Below are positions 59,123 to 64,000 of a stretch of 64,000 bases of DNA, in pieces. The position numbers and the translations under genes are program-made. The stretch's first letter is position 1, and every line of letters begins with the position of its first letter. The stretch comes from an uncultured Lachnospiraceae bacterium (GTDB taxonomy: Bacteria; Bacillota; Clostridia; Lachnospirales; Lachnospiraceae): assembly GCA_905199445.1 (NCBI GenBank), contig CAJKGK010000019.1, forward strand, positions 6,257 through 70,256, read 5' to 3'. The notes below the pieces were generated by a model. That model saw only the letters and a program-made list of their open reading frames with translations. It ran no database searches and had not been told where the DNA came from.

Positions 59123-60568
59123 ATGAGTCAGAAAAAACAGCCGAATATAATTTTGATTATGACGGATCAGCTTCGGGGCGACTGCCTTGGCTGTATGGGA
59201 CATCCGGATGTTAAAACGCCGTTTCTGGATACCCTGGCGTCCCGGGGAACCCTTTTTGACAGAGCCTACAGTGCCTGCCCGACTTGCATTCCGGCCCGGG
59301 CGGCCATCCATACGGGGATGAGCCAGAGCGGACATAAGCGGGTCGGTTATGCAGACGGTGTAGACTGGAACTATGATTATACACTGGCCGGAGAATTGAC
59401 GAAAGCCGGCTATTATACTCAGTGTATAGGCAAAATGCATGTTCACCCTCTGAGAAATCTTATAGGGTTTAATCATGTAGAACTTCATGATGGTTATCTT
59501 CATTATTACAGGTACAGCAGTACGCCATATTATGAGGCTCAGAAGGTAGCTGATGATTATATGTACTGGCTGAAGCATGAAAAAGGCATTGAAGCGGATG
59601 TGATCGACACGGGCATGGAGTGCAACAGCTGGGTGGCCAGACCATGGATCTATGATGAAAGGACGCATCCCACAAACTGGGTAACCAGCCGGTCCATCGA
59701 TTTTCTGCGGCGCAGGGATCGGTCCAAACCTTTTTTTCTGATGGCCTCTTATTTAAGACCCCATCCCCCTTTTGATGCACCAAAATATTATTTTGATATG
59801 TATAATGCCATGAACCTAAGGCCGCCAGCGGTCGGCGACTGGGCGGACGGGGCAGCGCTTGACCGATTGGGACACATTTTTGATTCCTGTACAGGGCCTA
59901 AAGATCCGGAACTGATTCGCCAGGCCATGGTGGGATATTATGCATGTATTACCCACCTGGATCATCAGATTGGCCGTCTGATTCAGGCTCTGGTGGATGA
60001 TGAATGCTATGAAGACACCATGATCGTATTTACGTCTGATCACGGCGAGATGCTGTGTGATCATCATTTATTCAGAAAGGCGCTGCCTTATGAGGGAAGC
60101 AGCCATATTCCTATGATTGTGTCCGGAAAATGGACAGGCAGCAGCGGTCAGGTCTGTCACAGCATTGTGGAATTAAGGGATATTATGCCCACGCTGCTGG
60201 ATATTGCAGGTGCACCTATTCCCCATACAGTCGATGGTAAAAGTATGATGCCTCTGGTTGAAAATCCGAAGAAAAAGCTTAGAGATGCCCTTCACGGAGA
60301 ACACAGCTACGGAGAAAAATCCAATCACTGGATCGTGACGGAAAAGGACAAATATATATGGTTTTCACAGACTGGTACAGAGCAATATTTTGATTTGGTT
60401 TCAGATCCCAGAGAGGAAAAAAATAGAATTCATGATCCGGCAGCAGCCAGGCGGATGAATCAGCTGAGACAAACCCTTGTGGCAGCCCTTCGTGGACGGG
60501 AAGAGGGCTATAGTGACGGAAAGCAATTAATTGTGGGCTGTACACCTAAAACTATTTTAGGACAATAA
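59123..60568 (+). CDS. Sulfatase (S1 family, Cys-type)
   Basis: 481-residue hydrolase that removes sulfate from sugars or related esters. Metal-binding LIMTDQLRGDCLGCMGHPD opens the domain. The formylglycine motif is CIPARAAIHTG with Cys55 (C-x-P-x-R), so maturation needs an anaerobic sulfatase-maturing radical-SAM enzyme, not present here. VFTSDHGEMLCDHHLFRK holds further metal ligands (about 305). There is no signal peptide, so it should act in the cytosol, perhaps on imported sulfated disaccharides. A phosphonate or phosphoester hydrolase of the same fold cannot be excluded. ATG at 59123 follows AAAGG. Confidence 0.88.
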   Translation: MSQKKQPNIILIMTDQLRGDCLGCMGHPDVKTPFLDTLASRGTLFDRAYSACPTCIPARAAIHTGMSQSGHKRVGYADGVDWNYDYTLAGELTKAGYYTQCIGKMHVHPLRNLIGFNHVELHDGYLHYYRYSSTPYYEAQKVADDYMYWLKHEKGIEADVIDTGMECNSWVARPWIYDERTHPTNWVTSRSIDFLRRRDRSKPFFLMASYLRPHPPFDAPKYYFDMYNAMNLRPPAVGDWADGAALDRLGHIFDSCTGPKDPELIRQAMVGYYACITHLDHQIGRLIQALVDDECYEDTMIVFTSDHGEMLCDHHLFRKALPYEGSSHIPMIVSGKWTGSSGQVCHSIVELRDIMPTLLDIAGAPIPHTVDGKSMMPLVENPKKKLRDALHGEHSYGEKSNHWIVTEKDKYIWFSQTGTEQYFDLVSDPREEKNRIHDPAAARRMNQLRQTLVAALRGREEGYSDGKQLIVGCTPKTILGQ

Positions 60569-60604
60569 GCCTTCCTTGACGATTAGATGAATATTGCCGG
60601 ACTT

Positions 60605-60649
60605 AAAAAGGTGCTGTTGTTTATTTTGATAGGCAACAGCACCTTTTTA
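60605..60649 (+). terminator. Terminator after the sulfatase gene
   Basis: AAAAAGGTGCTGTTG (60605-60619) pairs exactly with CAACAGCACCTTTTT (60634-60648), with the T-tract in the 3' arm. Confidence 0.92.
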
Positions 60650-60766
60650 TCACCTGTAATAACAGAATTATATCGAAATTTAACTGGTGCCTATGGAAAT
60701 ATTAGTTAAAAAGGCAAATAGTGCAAAGAAATCAACGTTTTGTGTAAATAAGTTTTTGGTGAATGG

Positions 60767-60775
60767 TGATAATAT
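60767..60775 (+). promoter_or_regulatory. Possible extended -10 promoter of the sugar ABC operon
   Basis: TGA-TAATAT (60767-60775) is an extended -10 element, but no good -35 lies upstream. The rest of 60650-60837 shows only a small GGGCA/TGCCC hairpin in the leader. Confidence 0.4.
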
Positions 60776-60837
60776 ATAGTCATTGAAGGGCAAGTGAATC
60801 TGACAAGATGCCCAAATTCTAAGGAGGTATGTCTATT

Positions 60838-62205
60838 ATGAAACTTAAAAGACTGGTAAGCGGAGCATTGTGCGCAACGATGATTGCCTCATTACTCGCA
60901 GCATGTGGAAGCAATAATTCAGGAGAAACAACAAAAACGACAGACGCCCCAAAGACAACAGAAGCTGCTGATGCGTCAACCGGTGATGCCGAGACAGAAG
61001 CTGAATCCAAAGAAGAATCCAAGGCTGATGCTTCAGCAAGTAACGGTGAAGGCGGAAAAACTCTGGTTTACTGGTCCATGTGGACAAGCGGTGAGCCTCA
61101 GGCTATTGTTATTCAGGAAGCGATCGACGCTTATGAAGAAAAATCCGGTAATACTGTAGAAATCGAGTGGAAGGGCCGTGACATTAATAAGATTCTTCAG
61201 ACATCACTTGAGTCCGGCACAACAATCGACCTGTATGACGATGATTTCCAGCGTGTAGCTACACAGTATTCTAAATACTCTGCAGATCTTGAAGAGATGG
61301 CAGCAGCTGCCGGATATGAAGATTTTGCCAATCCAGCACTTGTAAACTCCATTCGCGGATGGGCCGGAAGTCTGAAAGCTATTGCTTATCAGCCATATAC
61401 ATCCGGTGTATTTTATAACAAAGATCTTTTTGCAGATGCAGGAATCGAAGGCGAACCACAGACATGGGATGAGTTTAAGGCTGCATGTGACAAGCTGATT
61501 GAAGCAGGCTATGAACCTTTGGCACTGGATGATGCCTATACAGTTTATTTTTACGGATATCACCTGGCAAGAATGATCGGTCAGGACGCTGTTAAGGAAC
61601 TGGCTACAAACGGCGGATGGGCTTCCAATGAAGGCGCTAAAAAAGCTGCTCAGGACATGATTGATGCCGTTAATGCCGGCTATTTTGAATCCGGTGCGCC
61701 GGGTGCTTATCCTGAAAGCGAAAACATGATGGGACTGACACAGACAGTCGCAGCCATTGTCAATGCCTCCTGGATTCCTCAGGAAATTCTGACAAACACA
61801 GATGCACAGTTAAACTGGGGTATGTTCAACTACCCATCTGTTGATGGCGGTACAGACCCGAATACAATTGCCAATGTAGGGGCTCAGGCTTTCGGTATTC
61901 CTTCCTACTCTGAAAACCAGCAGGAAGCTTTTGACCTGATCATGACGATTGTTTCCGGCGAATTTGACCAGAAGATGGCTACAGATACAAACAGTATCCC
62001 AGCCGATTCAAGAAACGAATGGCCTGAAATGCTTGCCAGCTTCAAGCCGGCTTTCGATGCTCTGACAGCTACTTATGACTGGAATATGGGACTTGATGCT
62101 AATGTTGATTTACAGAGCGGAATCAAAGATGTAGTGACCAAGTTATTCGAAGGCAAATATGCAACAGCCGATGAATTCCTTGCTGCCATGGATGCATTAT
62201 ATTAA
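60838..62205 (+). CDS. Sugar ABC transporter substrate-binding lipoprotein
   Basis: 455 residues, family 1 solute-binding protein. A signal peptide ends in the lipobox LLAAC (Cys22), then a low-complexity Thr/Glu/Ala/Ser linker to about residue 72. The mature domain starts LVYWSMWTSGEPQAIVIQEA and contains YTSGVFYNKDLFADAGIEGE and PQTWDEFKAACDKLIEAGYE, the usual MalE-type features. It is probably the receptor for the disaccharide used by GH112. ATG at 60838 stands ten bases after AAGGAGG. Codon bias is strong, which indicates high expression. Confidence 0.93.
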   Translation: MKLKRLVSGALCATMIASLLAACGSNNSGETTKTTDAPKTTEAADASTGDAETEAESKEESKADASASNGEGGKTLVYWSMWTSGEPQAIVIQEAIDAYEEKSGNTVEIEWKGRDINKILQTSLESGTTIDLYDDDFQRVATQYSKYSADLEEMAAAAGYEDFANPALVNSIRGWAGSLKAIAYQPYTSGVFYNKDLFADAGIEGEPQTWDEFKAACDKLIEAGYEPLALDDAYTVYFYGYHLARMIGQDAVKELATNGGWASNEGAKKAAQDMIDAVNAGYFESGAPGAYPESENMMGLTQTVAAIVNASWIPQEILTNTDAQLNWGMFNYPSVDGGTDPNTIANVGAQAFGIPSYSENQQEAFDLIMTIVSGEFDQKMATDTNSIPADSRNEWPEMLASFKPAFDALTATYDWNMGLDANVDLQSGIKDVVTKLFEGKYATADEFLAAMDALY

Positions 62206-62247
62206 TTACTGTATACATAGGCGCAGCTATTAAGGCTTATATATTCT

Positions 62248-62297
62248 AAAAAGCGTGACGCCGGCAGACACTATAACGTATGCCGGCGTTGCTTTTT
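62248..62297 (+). terminator. Hairpin/terminator between binding protein and permease genes
   Basis: AAAAAGCGTGACGCCGGCA (62248-62266) pairs with TGCCGGCGTTGCTTTTT (62281-62297) with a small bulge, ending in five T. Partial read-through would give more binding protein than permease, a common arrangement. Confidence 0.85.
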
Positions 62298-62321
62298 AGA
62301 AAGCAGAATGGAGGTCAGGAA

Positions 62322-63215
62322 ATGAAAAAAAGTAAATCGATGATTGTATGTTTCGTGACACCGGCCGTAATTACATTTATATTGATGTTTTTATACCCTG
62401 TGATACGAACAGTCATTATGAGTTTTTTTGAAGTTGAAACGGTTACCCAGTCCGTTTCAGAGTGGAACTTTAACGGTTTCCAAAATTATGTAGGCATGTT
62501 TGAAAGCTCTGCATGGCGCCAATCAATGATCAATATGTTTTTGATCTGGATTGTGGGCGGTATTATTGTTCTTTCCCTTTCTCTGCTGATGGCTGTAATT
62601 CTTACAAGCGGAGTTCGTTTTAAAAAATTCTTCAGGGCAGTTATATATCTTCCAAATGTTATCAGTGCCGTTGCCCTGGCTACCATGTGGATTCAGTATA
62701 TTTTTAACCAAAGAGTCGGACTGTTCAACAATATTCTGGAATTTTTCGGACTGGATGGTGTCAACTGGCTGGGTACGGATATGAAATTCTGGTCAATGCT
62801 TATTGCCTTTATGTTTGGGTCCGTGGGATATTATATGTTAATTTTCCTCAGCGGAATTGAGCGGATTCCGGGAGACTTATATGAAGCTGCTACGATTGAC
62901 GGTGCAAATCGTTTTCAGCAGTTTACCCATTTGACCATGCCGCTTCTTCGCAGTGTTATTAAAACGAATATTACCTTCTGGAGTGTGAATACAATCACAT
63001 TCTTCCTGTGGTCTCAGATGTTTTCACCTGTCAGTACAGAAAGTTCCACGATTGTCCCGGTTGTTTATCTGTATGATACCGTATTCGGTACAAAGGGTGT
63101 TGTTCAGACCGATGCCGGCCGAGGGGCAGCTGTTGGTGTAACTCTGGCAATCTGTGTGGTTGTTGTATTCCTTGTGTTTAATAAACTGATTAAAGATGAA
63201 GATGTGGAATATTAA
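62322..63215 (+). CDS. Sugar ABC transporter permease, MalF/UgpA-like
   Basis: 297-residue inner-membrane permease with six predicted helices. The binding-protein-dependent (EAA) loop reads EAATIDGANRFQQFTHLTMP at about 188-207, which docks to the ATPase. GIERIPGDLYEAATIDG is the classic MalF/UgpA segment. ATG at 62322 follows GGAGG by about seven bases. It pairs with the next permease. No ATPase gene is in view; in Firmicutes a shared MsmX-type ATPase usually serves such systems. Confidence 0.93.
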   Translation: MKKSKSMIVCFVTPAVITFILMFLYPVIRTVIMSFFEVETVTQSVSEWNFNGFQNYVGMFESSAWRQSMINMFLIWIVGGIIVLSLSLLMAVILTSGVRFKKFFRAVIYLPNVISAVALATMWIQYIFNQRVGLFNNILEFFGLDGVNWLGTDMKFWSMLIAFMFGSVGYYMLIFLSGIERIPGDLYEAATIDGANRFQQFTHLTMPLLRSVIKTNITFWSVNTITFFLWSQMFSPVSTESSTIVPVVYLYDTVFGTKGVVQTDAGRGAAVGVTLAICVVVVFLVFNKLIKDEDVEY

Positions 63216-63233
63216 AGGAAGGAGTGATATTGT

Positions 63234-64000
63234 ATGGCTAAAACAAAAGTGAAAAAAACAAAGATTAGAGAACCCATTAACTGGAAAAAAGAATTAAAAT
63301 TACTGCCTGGATATATCATCCTCTGCCTGTGGGTATTGTTTACCTTTGTCATGCTGCTGTGGATTCTGGCTGCCAGTTTTTCAACGACTCAGGATATGTT
63401 TAAAGGAACGATTTTCCAGTCTCTGTTGGCCGGCGAATTCCATCCGGAAAACTATATCACAGCATGGACCTCAAGCAATGTATCTGTATTTTTCGGAAAC
63501 TCCTTGTTGTATTCGGTTGTTTCCTGTGTATGTATCCTTTTAATTTCAGCACCGGCAGCCTACGTATTGTCCCGTTACGAGTTTATCGGAAATAAGGTCA
63601 TTCGTCTGGGATTTGTCATCGCCATGAGTGTGCCTGCGGTAATGATCATTATGCCGATTTTTGCCCTGACAAGTTCTCTGAATATTTCAGGCCGTATTTT
63701 ACTGATTATTTTGTACATTTGTTTAAATGTACCGTTCACTACAACTTATTTGCTTAACTTTTTTGGAACATTGTCGAAAACCTATGAGGAGGCAGCGGCC
63801 ATTGATGGCTGTACACCGATGAAAACATTCTGGAAGATTATGCTTCCCCTTGTTCAGCCGGCGATTATTACGGTAACCATTTTCAATTTCCTGGCTGTAT
63901 GGAATGAATTCTTCATGGCATTGATTTTTGCAACAGAAGAGAGCATGGCACCGGTTGGTGTAGGGCTTCTTCAGATTGTCAACGCCATGAAATATACAGG
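63234..64000 (+). CDS. Sugar ABC transporter permease, MalG-like, cut by window end
   Basis: The frame opens with ATG at 63234 after AAGGAAGGAG and runs to the last base without a stop (255 codons seen). A basic start MAKTKVKKTKIREPINWKK precedes the first helix (about 25-47). The EAA loop reads EEAAAIDGCTPMKTFWKIML at about 184-203, then the last helix begins. About 20-30 residues are missing compared with the family. It is the second half of the permease pair. Confidence 0.92.
   Translation, partial: MAKTKVKKTKIREPINWKKELKLLPGYIILCLWVLFTFVMLLWILAASFSTTQDMFKGTIFQSLLAGEFHPENYITAWTSSNVSVFFGNSLLYSVVSCVCILLISAPAAYVLSRYEFIGNKVIRLGFVIAMSVPAVMIIMPIFALTSSLNISGRILLIILYICLNVPFTTTYLLNFFGTLSKTYEEAAAIDGCTPMKTFWKIMLPLVQPAIITVTIFNFLAVWNEFFMALIFATEESMAPVGVGLLQIVNAMKYT

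Noticed and set aside
60939..61050. Low-complexity repeat after the lipobox of the binding protein
   Set aside because: The Thr/Glu/Ala/Ser-rich linker is normal for lipoproteins of this group and is not a tandem DNA repeat.
1..64000. CRISPR arrays, tRNA or rRNA genes, insertion sequences, prophage or integration sites
   Set aside because: I found no spaced direct repeats, cloverleaf-like genes, transposase or integrase motifs, or flanking duplications by eye. A tRNA scan and repeat search could not be run.

Overview
The window looks like chromosome of an endospore-forming, anaerobic, gut-type Clostridia, most likely family Lachnospiraceae. The signs are spoIVA, yqfC and yqfD, the short HisG plus HisZ pair, the block rpsU-yqfC-yqfD-phoH-ybeY, moderate GC content, strong AGGAGG ribosome sites, and a GH112 phosphorylase with its sugar ABC transporter. 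Nearly all genes are on the + strand. I see no rRNA, tRNA, CRISPR array, insertion sequence or prophage. Species-level placement is not attempted.

Layout. 0-7.2 kb: 3' end of a PgeF/YfiH-type gene, a PDZ/radical-SAM DUF512 protein, der, plsY, a PfkB-type 1-phosphofructokinase, gpsA and spoIVA. 7.3-15 kb: a minus-strand XRE regulator/membrane protein pair with its own operator, a 5' leader that folds like a structured RNA in front of an XRE/TPR regulator, an MFS transporter, a D,D-carboxypeptidase, an attenuator-like leader in front of a CorC/HlyC-family gene, yaaA and bcp. 15-24 kb: a GH2 glycosidase, a HAD phosphatase, a two-gene SufC/SufB-like Fe-S module, a YoaK protein, an enolase-like protein without its catalytic residues, and a Gfo/Idh/MocA oxidoreductase. 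24-27.7 kb: ilvN, ilvC and a MATE pump divergent from a TetR regulator. 27.7-37.5 kb: a membrane-anchored MutS-like ATPase and a dense RNA-modification and repair run (rnhA, RsmB/F-type methyltransferase, RsuA-HAD fusion, YgiQ, SDR, RluA-type synthase, recU).

37.6-43.7 kb: a histidine operon (hisZ-G-D-B, a HisA-like gene, hisIE) behind a consensus promoter. Its HisA-like protein lacks expected catalytic aspartates. Its HisIE carries an extra N-terminal half that looks like a decayed HisF barrel. hisC, hisH and hisF are not in the operon. 43.8-56 kb: alaS, a CapA-like protein, rpsU, yqfC-yqfD, phoH-ybeY, a DUF3048 lipoprotein, a MOP flippase, a small secreted or anchored protein, and galE.

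56-64 kb: a glycan-foraging locus. It holds a CBM9-like protein, a GH112 galactosyl-N-acetylhexosamine phosphorylase, a Cys-type sulfatase, and a sugar ABC transporter (binding lipoprotein plus two permeases, the last cut by the window edge). The likely job is import and phosphorolysis of mucin- or milk-type galacto-N-biose/lacto-N-biose, possibly sulfated; galE lies close by.

The most unusual points are the leader RNA at 8307-8481, the leader-peptide attenuator at 12286-12437, the pseudo-enolase at 21121-22386, and the decayed HisA/HisF parts of the his operon. All structures and motif readings were made by eye; none was tested computationally.
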